From positions 1 to 64,000 of the forward strand of contig JAECUM010006720.1 of the NCBI GenBank assembly GCA_016617855.1: 64,000 bases of DNA, read 5' to 3'. The position numbers and the translations under genes are program-made. Shown here piece after piece: positions 1 through 10,655 of this stretch. The first letter of the stretch is position 1, and every line of letters begins with the position of its first letter. Under the pieces are notes generated by a model, which saw only the letters and a list, made by a program, of their open reading frames with translations, did not search any database and was not told where the DNA came from. The stretch is from Megalonaias nervosa. Its lineage: Eukaryota > Mollusca > Bivalvia > Unionida > Unionidae.

Positions 1-80
1 ACAAATAAAGAAATAAAAAAAATAAAAAAATAAATCTTAAAAAATTCTAAAATAAAATAACATGAAATGACTTACTAGCT

Positions 81-200
81 GAATGAATGAATGAATGAAT
101 GAATGAATGAATGAATGAATGAATGAATGGAAGGAAGGAAGAAGGAAGGGAGAGAGGAAGGAAGGAAGGAAGGAAAGAAGGAAGGAAGGAAGGAAGGAAT
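81..200. repeat. (GAAT)n / (GGAA)n microsatellite
   Basis: A run of GAAT tetramers passes directly into GGAA/GAAG tetramers. It is a compound simple repeat with no coding content. Confidence 0.95.
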
Positions 201-282
201 GTATTTAAGACAGCACTGTCATGCCAGCATGGTCTACTAAAATAAAGACCACACTCTTTCTTTTCTCCTTCTTACTCAACAC

Positions 283-308
283 ATCCATCCATCCATCCAT
301 CCATCCAT
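283..308. repeat. (CATC)n microsatellite
   Basis: Short run of CATC tetramers followed by three copies of a CATACATGC-like unit up to about position 335. Confidence 0.85.
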
Positions 309-356
309 GCCATACATGCCATACATGCCATATCATGATACCTGGATTATTCCATG

Positions 357-833
357 TTACAATTTCAACTTTATCATGCAGTCTGGAAAGTCACCATGCC
401 CAATGCAGTGCCCATAACCTTTGCAGCACTGCCTATTATTGTTAATGGAATGAGGTTCTAGAATTAGGTGATCGACATTCACGCACAAACTGTTGTGGCA
501 TAAATGGGATGCATCAAGCTCCTTTGGAATATTCAGACTTCTTAACTTTACCATTAATGCCAGTCTGTGGACATGCTTTTTCTTCCATGTGTTTGTCTCT
601 GGATCCCTATATGACAATAGGCCATATAATCTATTGGATGTTACATTTCCTGTCCATATTCTACAATCACTATTGTGTGCTGGCACAGAATTTAAAGAGA
701 TTTTCCCTGACAGGCTTTCAAAAAAATCCTCCATTGCAACTTGTATATGGTGTAGGAATACATTGTTGCTAATAATAATGAGTGTCATCTCCAACAGATA
801 CCATTTCTGTGAATTTATGGCCAAAAAATTCAT
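357..833 (-). CDS. His-Me finger (HNH-type) endonuclease with zinc-binding loops
   Basis: The uninterrupted 158-codon frame carries the signature of the zinc-binding loop region of homing endonucleases of the I-PpoI type. From residue 57 it shows CRIWTG, then HRLA (89-92), then ASHLCHN (108-114) with the likely general-base His110, C117, H122 and Asn131 followed by R134. Asn131 lies 21 residues after His110, matching the spacing of the metal-binding Asn in this fold. A final Cys/His cluster lies at 136-152 (CC, HC, H, C). The first 33 residues do not look like the family, so the Met at residue 34 (position 734, MEDFFESL) is the more likely start, giving about 125 residues. Family members bind two zinc ions and cut DNA. 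Whether this copy is active, mobile or domesticated is unknown. It has no visible intron and lies next to dispersed repeat copy A, so it may be part of a mobile unit. The open frame opposite it is a shadow. Confidence 0.8.
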   Translation of the reverse strand: MNFLAINSQKWYLLEMTLIIISNNVFLHHIQVAMEDFFESLSGKISLNSVPAHNSDCRIWTGNVTSNRLYGLLSYRDPETNTWKKKHVHRLALMVKLRSLNIPKELDASHLCHNSLCVNVDHLILEPHSINNNRQCCKGYGHCIGHGDFPDCMIKLKL

Positions 834-913
834 TTTTAATTTTTTTTATAAAAAAAATTATTTAAAATTTTTTAAATTAATTTTTTTAAAATTTTAATTA
901 TATTTTCTAATTT

Positions 914-1466
914 TTACAGTCAATATACACAATGTGTGAAAATTTCATGTGTCTATCATTAATAATAAAAATTTTATAGCAATTTAAAGTTTAGTCAATA
1001 CTGCCCTGACAGGCCATAGGACACAATTAATTTTACTATGTATTCTCTACATTTGTTTCTCAGTACTGAACTCTCCACTGTGTGACAATCAATACAAATC
1101 ATATATTAATGTAAAATACCTTCAAAGATGACTTCACGGTGAAGTTCTTGTCAAGGGTTGACCTGCTTATTTTTGAGAGGCTGAATTGTAAACAAAACAC
1201 CATGCAAATGGAACACAGATTTCACTTCCGGATCATCACCAAGGCCTTATTACTCACTGTGCACTGCCGCCCAAATACACACAGACAACCACACCATAAG
1301 TTCATATTCTCAAGAATAAACAATTACTTTTAAATCCCTACCAAAAATGCACCAATAAAACTCCTCTATCACCACCAAAATGAGAGAGGAAAAAATGTTC
1401 TAAAAATAGACTAGAACTACATTCGTGGGTACTGAACTGGAAGTACTAATTGTGACCCGATTCCAC
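914..1466. repeat. Dispersed repeat, copy A
   Basis: This stretch aligns along most of its length with 9281-9838 and 15950-16740. Shared landmarks include a 'tctctacattt' start, a central 'ttcacttccgga' block and a 'gtactga..ggaagta' 3' end. No coding potential or terminal repeats are visible. It is an unclassified non-coding interspersed repeat about 550 bp long. Copies A and B show the empty sites for insertions present in copy C. Confidence 0.75.
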
Positions 1467-3148
1467 ATGAAACAAAGACTCAATATCGTTCCGGTCCCAC
1501 TTCACAATATTACAAGTGATCCTAATCTGATAAAAAAAAAAAAAATTCTTGTTCCTACAAGATATTACTACAAGGATATAATTCGGAACAATATTTTCAT
1601 CTTATGATCTGTGATGACTGACCTTTCACTACTGTCCGTGTAGCATGTTACCATTCTAATGATTTTTTAGAAAGTGTTCTTGACACCTTATTTATTGACT
1701 TAGATTGGTCTGTAAGATGGAAAATAGGAGAACCCAGATAAGATCGTCTGGATAGGCGACAGCATACCATTGCGCATGTACGAATCGAACTCGGGAATGC
1801 GTATAATCATATTTTTAAGCGAATAAAGCCTCGGCTCCTGCTTTCTTTGTTGTGATAATGTTCTCACTTAAAATTGATAGTTTGACCTGTTTATATCAAT
1901 TGTTATTAGTTTAAAACATGATGTATATTATTGGTTTATTTTATTTTAATGCATCATTCTTTTAGTATTCCTTTTATGTCTACGTAGTATTGATTGTTCA
2001 ACTTCGCATAAATGTTTTACATAACTTCAGTGCGGCATTTAAATAAGTCCTGGAGATGAATATCTTGTGTGCAGCATCATGAGTGCAGTTAGAACTAAAC
2101 GTATTTCTAAAGTTCTAAAATAAATCTGGCAGTATTAGGTTGTATTTTTCCAAATAATAATCAAGTAAATCTCCAATTTTCTTCATAGCAAAATCAGCAG
2201 TACTTTCGCCGCGGCTGGGATACTAACTTTGTTAAATTGTATTGATGAAGGAATATTTCTGTCACCCTATATGATAAAATGAATTTTCTCAGATGAGAGA
2301 AGCAAGTGATATAGACACCCAATGTCATAGAAATGTGTTGAGGAAAAGGCCTTTTGCATTATGCACGAGCGTATATATAGTTTGCGTTTTTGCCGCGTCC
2401 AGAGTTTCCCGCTGTTTCTGATTCACTCGCTGAGTCACGCACAAAGCGTCCGCAGTGAATGTGCAATATGAGGATGAGGTGGCATGTCTAAGAAGTCATA
2501 ATTATGAAAACGGCAGTTTCTTGCGACAAAGTATTTTATCTTTAGTACGGTAAATTTACTGGGGACAATGCAAATACTAAAAGATGAATATCCCTGCTTT
2601 TATGATCTAGTTCAGTCCACAACTGTAAAAAGGGGAAATGTTTGTCAGAGAACCGATCTAACAGACATTTGATCTCCAAACCTATGACGTTAGTCTAAAA
2701 CAGACCAATCTCTGTAACAATGTCCTTGCTACAATTACATGAAATTCACAGAAATATAAAAAGAGGTATAAACCTGTCTCAGAACTGATCTAAGGGACCA
2801 TGAAAATTGTAAGCACTCCACCTTCTAGAATCTCTGCACATGAGATTATAGTTCAGTAGATTTACTTATAAAGCGAAAACGTTGTGGAATTTTATAAATA
2901 CTTTTATCTTTCAAAATCTTTACTGCATCTTTAAAATATTAGTATGAGGCCAACGTGTCTCAAAACCAATCTAAGGGGCTGTGAGAATTGGCAGCATATC
3001 AATTTCACTATATTCAGAACAAGAATTTTGAAATACGTTAACGCTAGTTCGGGTGTGTACCGGGCGAGGTCCACTGGAGGCGAAAGCCTGTACCGTCTCT
3101 TTGCGAACGCCCTAAGATGCCACCGGCATGGCTTCAAATGGACGGTTT
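1467..3148. other. No gene seen; one diverged direct repeat
   Basis: AT-rich sequence without a supported gene. A segment of about 40 bp beginning 'gtctcagaactgatctaagg' near 2776 recurs as 'gtctcaaaaccaatctaagg' near 2957, suggesting an old tandem duplication with a period near 180 bp. Confidence 0.5.
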
Positions 3149-3400
3149 CTAAATGAGACCATACGAAGGGATGTAGAGCAAGCGCTCAGGCATTGACCGG
3201 AACATCAGCCAATGAGTCCCGAGGTTCAGCCAGGTGTCGATGTCAACGATACCGGCTTTGCGCTTGCTGCACCACTGCAAGCGCTTCAGCTCGTCTCGCA
3301 TGTACACGTACACGAAATGCTTCTTCGGCAGTTCAAAGTTACGAAAGAACCCTTACCGCCCCCACGCGAGGCAGAAGCCTTGGCCTATTTTAGACGAGCG
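3149..3400 (-). pseudogene. Adenain-like cysteine protease fragment of a Maverick/Polinton
   Basis: On the minus strand a short open stretch reads YVYMRDELKRL, then KAGIVDIDTWLNLGTHW, then LLYIPSYGLI before a stop at 3149-3151. The GTHW block matches the conserved catalytic-His region (usually GxGTHW) of the adenovirus-type processing protease carried by Maverick/Polinton elements. The LYIPSYG block sits where the family usually has a YFDSFG-like motif, so it looks degenerate. No start codon or full-length frame is present. It lies downstream of, and on the same strand as, the polymerase remnant, which supports one decayed element. The similarity is short and was judged by eye. Confidence 0.5.
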
Positions 3401-4289
3401 GCTGAAGATATCTTCTATATTGTTTTACGCAACTAGGTGACTAGCTTCGACAACGTAACTGAGGAACTCTGCCTCGCCAGTGGCCGTTAGGGCTGGGATC
3501 GTCGCCATCTTGACAGCAATCGCAAGGGAGTGAAGGAGAATCCAGCAGTGGAATGATGCCCTCTTCCTTTTGCATGGCCTTCAGGGGAGCAACGGAAGGA
3601 ATAAAGTCGACGACGCGTTTAGCTATTGTGTTTCTAGGTTGCGCTTGGCATGAACAGCCGTCAGCATAGTAAGATTAAGTCCGTTGAGCTCCCAGTCGCC
3701 CACCCGCAGGAGGTGGCGAACCTTTACAGTTTGTCCTCCGTAATGAACTCGTGTTGTTCATGTGGCATCGCGCACCCTCTAAAATGCTCTCGTACTGTCT
3801 CCACTGAGTCTGGAACAATTGGCGTCTGCCGCGTGGAGGTAACGTCTGTGGATGCCGCCAAGGTAGAATAGCATGACGACGACTTAGTGGTCAGCTTCGG
3901 ACAAATGTCAGGGCTGTATTGGAATAAGTATTCGGGAAAGAGCACCTTCCGAGCCATAACTATTGGGGGCCCATTAATAACCCAGCAATAGCATCGTGGA
4001 CCGGCTTAGGCAAACCCTGGCTGAGCAACTGTTTGGGAACTACTATCCCCATGAGCTTTTGCTTTTTGAGAAAGGTGTTGCGGCGCATAGCGTGGAGATG
4101 ATTCGTAACTGCCGGCGTGGTATCCGCATTGAATGGAGAGGTTCCCCGGCCTAATAATGCATGGCTTGTCTGCACCATTCCCACCTACCACATCTAGATT
4201 TTGTTGAGCGACCTGCCACGAGGGTGCCTTCAAAGAACTTGTGGACTGAAAGACTAGGTCAGCTATCAAAGGCCGTAGTTTGTCCTGTC
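3401..4289 (-). other. Unassigned part of the decayed Maverick/Polinton
   Basis: Base composition is visibly richer in G and C than the surroundings and similar to the polymerase remnant beside it. Several broken minus-strand frames are present (3724-3957, 3960-4184, 4006-4326), but none could be assigned to a Maverick protein with confidence. It may hold decayed structural or accessory genes of the same element, or a rearranged end of the polymerase. Confidence 0.4.
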
Positions 4290-6065
4290 TCAGGCCTGAC
4301 CGTTTTCGACGCAGATACGTTTCCACATATCTTCCGTGGTCTTGCCAGAGATAGAATTATTTAGAGATTTAAACTTGTCCTTGTCAAGGTCAGTTTCGGC
4401 TTTTGCCCAGAGGTCCTTAGTGTCTTACTGTGGGCTGCCATCCAGGAGCTCTGGTCAAACTCTAATGCCTGATGTATTTTGGAGATGCGCATCCCAAAGC
4501 TGATGTAGAGCTGAAGGTTCCGGTAGTGAATGATGTATCGCTCTTTTTCAGCAGACTGGATTCAAGATATTTGCAGCCTGTATAGAGTCTTCCCAATTTG
4601 TTAACGAGATCTCGCTGGTAAATGGATATCCACTCTTCCTGGATGATCAATGACTCAGCAGCAGTGAAGCAGTAGTCACTGTGGGTGATGTGGAGCTCTT
4701 TAGAGTATTTCAGTTCAATCTCGAGGAGGTGCCCCTTAGGAGCATCTGGGGTATGGATACTATTTTTAACCTCTGATAGGCATTGCATGCCACCTGGAAT
4801 CAAGCTTGTCGCCGCTTCTGGTGTCTCTCTTGACAAACAGGTGCATGTCAATGTCTGTGAGCATCCCAAGCTCTGCTCCCGTGGTTTTAGCAGGGTGTTC
4901 CACTCATGCCAGGGGTGTTAAAGTAGCGTCTATGTCATAAGTTTTAAATGATTTGACTCTGAAAATTTCAAAGGAATCATCCAGAAGCATGTCTGCCTTG
5001 AGGTACAGGTCGCGATAGTCTCCCCCATGGTCTTACTGCCAAAGGTATCCCTTTCGTGATGTGCATGTTGGTAGGTCTCGGAGGATATTCCAGTCCGGCT
5101 GAAGCTGCTGCAGAAGGCTTCTAGTTGGGGTGGTTTTGTTTCATCAAACCGGCCCCAGCCGACCATATACCCATTTGGTGTACCGACGGGTTGTGTGAAA
5201 TATATTCTGGGGAAGGTTATCGACCATATTTGCTAGGTTGCATGGTAGGTACTGATGGGTCTCTATAAACTGGGGCTAAACTACGGATAAGGTCATATAT
5301 TTTTCCATTTTCATGGGATGGTGTCAAAGTCTGTCATTGAGCTTGTTCCCAGGGATACCATAAGCAGGTGGCCATCGTAATTTCGCAGTTTGTGCAATAC
5401 GACGGGTACATTAGTTTTATCAGGCTTGGTCACGGCTGAAGTTTGTAGCTGTTCTGGTCAGCTCCTCGATATTAGCCGGTGATATGGCATGATGTCTCAC
5501 CCAGTTTGCAGATGTGACATACCCTATTCTCTTTAATCGCCTTGGTGTTGGCCGACGTCATAACCAGAGCAGAGGGTTAGCTCATACCTCGCGGATGCTT
5601 ACGATGTTCTGATACTGCGTCTTTTTCTCTGTACGTAACGCGCACGCGTGTGTGCATGTGTAGTTTGCCGTCACATCGCCAGACTATGTAGCAAAAGCTA
5701 CGGTATCGCTTTAGGTAGGATCATCATCTTCCCTTTTCACAGACAAGTTAAGGCCCTCGAGAGCGGCATAAATAATGTATGGCACTGACATCTGATGAAA
5801 GATGTGCTTAAAGTATAGCTTATTCTTTTTAGGCTTTGTTAGGAAGGTTGTCTGTGGTTTCGAGCCTATACCATGGCAGTCTTTAACCTGTCCTCGAGAA
5901 GGTCGGATCGGGACTAGTTTTGATATTTTTGTTTGCTGCTGCTGTACACCATCCGAGAAAGATTTTTAATCCATACGTAGTGCTGTTTCTCGTCTCCCCG
6001 AAGTAGCAACGTATTGACGGTCTTTTCTGAGACACATATCGTGCGTCATCTCATCCAGTGACGTT
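4290..6065 (-). pseudogene. polB: Decayed protein-primed family B DNA polymerase of a Maverick/Polinton
   Basis: Reading the minus strand from 6065 downwards, a series of broken frames matches Maverick polymerase B in the correct order. They are DEKQHYVWIKNLSRM (about 5949-6000), VPYIIYAALEGL (5750-5790), CHIC with CHITG and YRGA (5460-5519), PVVLHKLRNYDGHLLM (5350-5400), QFIETHQYLP (5244-5272), RDLYLKADM (4989-5015), DMHLFVKRDTRSG (4812-4850), YCFTAAESLIIQEEW (4637-4681), ERYIIHYRNLQLYIS (about 4500-4545) and KFKSLNNSISGKTTEDMWKR (4310-4372). These cover the N-terminal zinc-binding segment, the exonuclease domain and the linker into the polymerase domain. Stops and frame changes separate many blocks. 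The YADFE-type ExoI motif reads AALE, losing an acidic residue. The palm motifs expected beyond 4290 were not found. It is a dead copy. In life the protein copies the element's own DNA from a protein primer. Confidence 0.85.
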
Positions 6066-6799
6066 GAAAACGATAGCCAGGTAAGTTTCTCAAACTTTAT
6101 TCTTTCCGATACTTTAATGTGAAACTTAAGATTGCGACAAAAAGCGACGAAGTAGAAGTAAAATACAACTCCTGGGAGGATCTACCTTACTTAATAGTGT
6201 GCCGATCTCTCTCATGAAGACCTAATCCAAGTCTTTGAGGTTGTATATAACAGTTTCGCATTGTGAACTAATCCTTGTAACTTATGGCGGGTACATTAGA
6301 CAAGTCTTTATGATGCCTTGGTATCACCATCTGAGTGATGGAAAGTTTCCACGCTAATCGAACACTTCGATCTTATTTCAGATAACAGGTGAAACCGGAA
6401 AAGGTATAACACGTTTTTCTTAAAATTATAGATCAGTACAATGTAGGCAAATGAGGAGAAAATGTGCTAGATATGGAGATTTCAGAAGTACATTAAGGTT
6501 GTAAACACAGGGAAAAACATTAAATTTGACATAGTGACATTCAGAATGTGAAGTAATGACCATGTGTTAGAGCGACTATTCATTCCAAGAATATATAAAG
6601 TTTCTAGAAGTATGTTTATCAGATTATATTCAGCCATTTGTAGGCTAAATAACTAATAAGTTACACTGGCTATCATAAAGTGTAAGGCAATGTGAGAATG
6701 GTGAGCTTTGATTATTAATACAACAATTAGTATATACCTATATACAGCGAACTTAAGCGACATTCTACAAAGTTAAAGGACATTGCCATAAATAAGCTA
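6066..6799. other. No gene seen
   Basis: AT-rich, no supported ORF, repeat array or RNA gene. It lies between the Maverick remnant and the hairpin-headed repeat. Confidence 0.5.
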
Positions 6800-7056
6800 T
6801 TTCATGATGGAAATGACACGTTTGGATATTTCAAGTGCATGCAGCTAATTATGTGTCACAGATCAACAAAACGTACAAATATATCCTACATCATTAACTA
6901 AATGTCATCTTCTGCTACTCATAAAATTTTAAACAAGGATGGACATTTGCACATGTGAGACATGCATCATATACTTTTTAAGGTCAGTTATTTTAAGTTA
7001 ATTCAAATGATCAGAGTGTCAGTTAACAATAATCACGCAGAATGGTTCATTAGAAT
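6800..7056. repeat. Left member of a diverged direct duplication
   Basis: Shares with 8345-8650 the blocks 'atggaaat.ac.tt.gg.tatttcaagtgcat', 'acagatcaac', 'gtgtcagttaaca' and 'aatggttcattagaatg'. The two copies flank the hairpin-headed repeat at 7061-8290. They may be an old target duplication, or two copies of one repeat into which the hairpin element jumped. Confidence 0.6.
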
Positions 7057-7060
7057 GTAA

Positions 7061-8290
7061 TTATAGGTTACTGCATTTGTATGGGAAAATATGAACGAGT
7101 TTTTCGGATGGATATACTGCACGACCTTGGGAGTGCAGTATATCCATCCGACTAAACGAGTTCATATTTTCACATACAAATGCAGTAATCCTTTTATTAT
7201 ATGCTCATTTTCTTATTCTACCTAAGGCTTAATTATATAAACAAAAATACACTACAAGAAACAAAGTAACTGAATTTATGCCGTATTGCAAACTAAATAC
7301 ATAAGCGCAGATTCATCAGTACACAACAACAACATTATTAATGCGTACATAACTCCGCCCAGATAAATTTGAACTTAGTCGCGCGCTAGACATTACTTTC
7401 GAAAGAAAATGTGTTTTGGTCTACTTAAAATTGAAATTTAGATTCATATTGTGAATGAATGCGCATTGCAACATCTTTGCCATTTAGTCTGGAATTAATA
7501 GATTTTGGTATTTTTGTCGATTCTGGTAAATTTTGTGATAATGACTGGATTTATCTGTGTCAATTCTACATGAAGTACATCTGGTTTCAGCAGCGAGGGA
7601 GCAGCGTGTTGACATCTGCAAGTGTGTTTCTGTTCTGACATTGAATGTTTGAAGTCATAATGTGGGAAAAAATATGAAGTCTTTCAATTGCAATTATCAA
7701 AAAGACGCTATGGAATATAATGTTTATGTCATTTTGAGTGCAGTAAGGAGGATGTAATTGCACTTGGAATATAGTCGAAATTACAGTACAATTTCGAAAT
7801 GTGTAATCAAGCTTGAGAACCGATGACGTGGCTCATGTAATTCGGATTTGCAGAGCTAAGAAAGTACATTTTGAGAAAATTCAGGATGTAAAACTGTAAG
7901 TATATTTTTTGCCGTTCTTATTACCAGTTAAAGAAGACAGTTTATGCCTTGTCACTTGCATGTTATTTGTAGGTACCCAGCAATTTTATGATCTGTCTGG
8001 CTTCTATCGCTAGCCTAAATCCGAAACACTGTATCAAAAAAGTTAACGCGGAATGTGGCAAAGCAGCTGGTATGTGGCAGTCTACGAAATATCTGCTTTA
8101 GTTCATTGAGAAACAAATTTAATCAACCAAAACGTAAAGCTTCTACTACATGAGTGTACATGATTTGTTTGCAAAGTAGTTCCTAATACACTATTGGACA
8201 CACGTTTCGTACACGTGAGTGCAATATCGTAAAATATTGTACGATTCTGACAATGTAAAGTTAACGGAGAAAAAAATGAGCATTTAATAA
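7061..8290 (+). mobile_element. Hairpin-headed non-autonomous repeat, copy 1
   Basis: The unit of about 1.23 kb opens with a near-perfect inverted repeat. Left arm 7068-7122 and right arm 7133-7188 flank a 10-base loop 'gaccttggga'. It ends near 'ggagaaaaaaatgagcat', an inverted match to 'atgctcattttctt' just after the hairpin (about 7201-7215), so a second, shorter terminal inverted repeat is likely. The whole unit recurs at 51476-52730 with scattered substitutions. No ORF is carried, so it would depend on proteins supplied elsewhere. The superfamily was not recognised. Confidence 0.7.
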
Positions 8291-8344
8291 TATTAGGTTA
8301 TGATACAATGCCGCACTCTGCCACAGCACTACATTACAATACAT

Positions 8345-8650
8345 ATGTAAATTCGTGATGGAAATATCACTTTGGGGTATTTCAAGTGCATATAGCCACA
8401 ATTAGTCTAACAGATCAACTGTAAGTACAATTAGATCCTGTATGATGTACTGAATGTGAAATTCTGATCCCAAACGTTCTAAAATATATGGACATTTGCT
8501 CCTTCGGTGTATGTACCCAGGTTAAGATCAACTGCACAAAGGTAATTAAACTGATCTGCTTGAACATTTCTGGTGCAATTTTTAAAGTGTCAGTTAACAA
8601 ATATTATTAGTAATTAATACTGCTTAATGTAAAATGGTTCATTAGAATGG
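8345..8650. repeat. Right member of a diverged direct duplication
   Basis: Counterpart of 6800-7056, in the same orientation and clearly diverged. See that entry for shared blocks. Confidence 0.6.
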
Positions 8651-9280
8651 GATATTACAATACCGCACTTATCCAATCAAGGTCTTAGCCAAACAAAACA
8701 ATAAAAAGGAATGCATTTTGTGTTAAACTTAATTAATTTTGCTGTGTTCCTACATCCAGTGTGAACAGGTACATTTCATCCCTTAGACCTATACTTCTTT
8801 TGACATTTTTCGTTCTCTGACAGTTTAAAATGGACCAATACACGACCCGAGTACTGAGTATGCTCTACTATAACGTTTTAATCTCCATTCTCTTATTAAG
8901 TACCATATAACCATGTAAAGAATCACTGAAAGACATACAGACAGATATGTGTCACTCACATAGTGACCCCATAATAAACACCATAAATTAACTGCTTGGA
9001 CCCCATAATAAATATTATAAATGACCTAAAGACACAATATCAACTAGACAGATATCTCTATGTACTTTGGATAAAAACCTCATCCTGGCTTTGAAAGCCG
9101 TTTTCTCTTACAGAATTTGAACATTATCCAACATTTTAACCTTTATGGTGTATCAATACATACATGATAATGATGATGAGCTTCAACCATTGAGACTTGA
9201 AATATGAACATATTTGCAAACTGTTAAAAATTTAAATTTAAAAATTTAAAAATTTAAAAATTTTTTTTTTTTTAATTTGG
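8651..9280. other. No gene seen
   Basis: AT-rich sequence. The phrase 'accccataataaa' recurs at about 8967 and 9000, a small local duplication. The stretch ends in A/T homopolymer-like runs at about 9230-9275. Confidence 0.45.
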
Positions 9281-9838
9281 TTGTTCTATTTTGAAAGTCA
9301 ATATACATGAACTCTAAAAATTTCATGCGTCTACCTTTAACTATAAACTTGATATTTCATTTTAAACATTTATGGATATATTACTGACAGGACTCAAATT
9401 AAAAATATTTTTTCCTATATAGTCTCTACATTTCTTTCTCAGTCCTGAACTTTCCAGTGTGTCCAAAATCCTAATGAATCATATGCTAATCTAAAATACT
9501 TTCGATGATGAACTCACAGTGAACTTGTGATAGGTTATGCAGCATTTTTAGAGGGCCTTGACGTTAAATAAAACGTGCAGAGGTCACAGATTTTACTTCC
9601 GGACTAGCAACAATGCCTCAATACTCACTGTGAGCTGTCGCCAAAATACACGCAGACAGCTACACCATAATAATCATATTCTAAATAATAAGCAAGTTCC
9701 TTTAAATTAATACCAAGAATGTCTAACTCTAATTCCTGTATCGAAACCAAAATGAGAGAGGTAAAAGGCCCCAAATATAGACCGGGTCTTCAATCCTAGG
9801 TACTGACCCGGAAGTAATATTTGTGACCTCAGTTCACC
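9281..9838. repeat. Dispersed repeat, copy B
   Basis: Aligns with copy A (914-1466) and copy C from 'gtcaatatacatgaa' through 'tgagagagg' to 'gaagtaat.tttgtgacc'. At the sites corresponding to the two insertions in copy C this copy is uninterrupted. Confidence 0.75.
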
Positions 9839-10155
9839 AGCCAGCAATTGAAATATCCTCGGCTATTTCCTTTAAATCGAGAAAGAAACCTCAAATGTAA
9901 TTCACCATTGAGAACACATATTACGAACTACTATGGTTCCCACGGCACGATGTGGCGACGGAAGGAGACAGTCACAATCGGAACATTGTCAGTATTTTCT
10001 GTTGCATCATATGTGATGAACTACTTCCGAACGGAATCACCAAGTCAATCAAATGTATATGTATTCCACAACTAGAGGTACTTTGTACGTATCCAAGAAA
10101 ATAAGTTAAAGAAACACATGTAACGGAAACGAGCCACAAAAGAAGAAGTCGCTAG

Positions 10156-10181
10156 AAAAAAAAAAAAAAAAAAAAAAAAAG
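10156..10181. repeat. Poly(A) tract
   Basis: About 25 consecutive A. It could be the tail of a retroposed sequence, but no recognisable body precedes it. Confidence 0.7.
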
Positions 10182-10374
10182 AAAAATCATATTTACTAGA
10201 CAATTATACCATTATTTCTTTAATACAAGTTATGGTAAATTGAATTTGATCTTAATTAGTAGCATTCTTATGAAAAAGTTATTTTGCAAATTATAAAAGG
10301 TTGAGAAACTTACAATATTATTATTTAACATTTAAATTATCGGCATCTTTACTTAGTATTTATATTCACCTAAT

Positions 10375-10655
10375 TCTTCTATTACATAAATGCCCTCATT
10401 TTTATTACATAAATGCCCTCATTTATGCTACACAAATGCCTTCACTTCTATTAAATAAATAACCTTACTTCTGTTACACATATGCCCCCACTTCTATTAC
10501 AGAAATGCCCTTATTTCTATTACATAGATGTTCTCACCTGTTTTACAGAAATGACCTTATTTCTATTACACAGATGTTTTCACTTTTATTACATAAATGT
10601 CCCCACTTCTGTCACATAAATAGCCACACTTTTATTACATAAATGACCCCAAGTA
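10375..10655. repeat. 23-bp minisatellite
   Basis: About twelve diverged copies of a 23-bp unit close to 'acttctattacataaatgccc'. Spacing stays at 23 bp across most of the array. Confidence 0.85.

Noticed and set aside
493..897. 134-codon plus-strand frame
   Set aside because: It is the complement of the endonuclease ORF, which has the recognisable domain on the other strand.
3041..3150. Plus-strand fragment reading LYRLFANALR then HGFKW, resembling a polymerase B 'NNLYGWAM...GFKW' block
   Set aside because: It is on the strand opposite to the rest of the polymerase and the match is short. An inverted fragment is possible but not supported enough to annotate.
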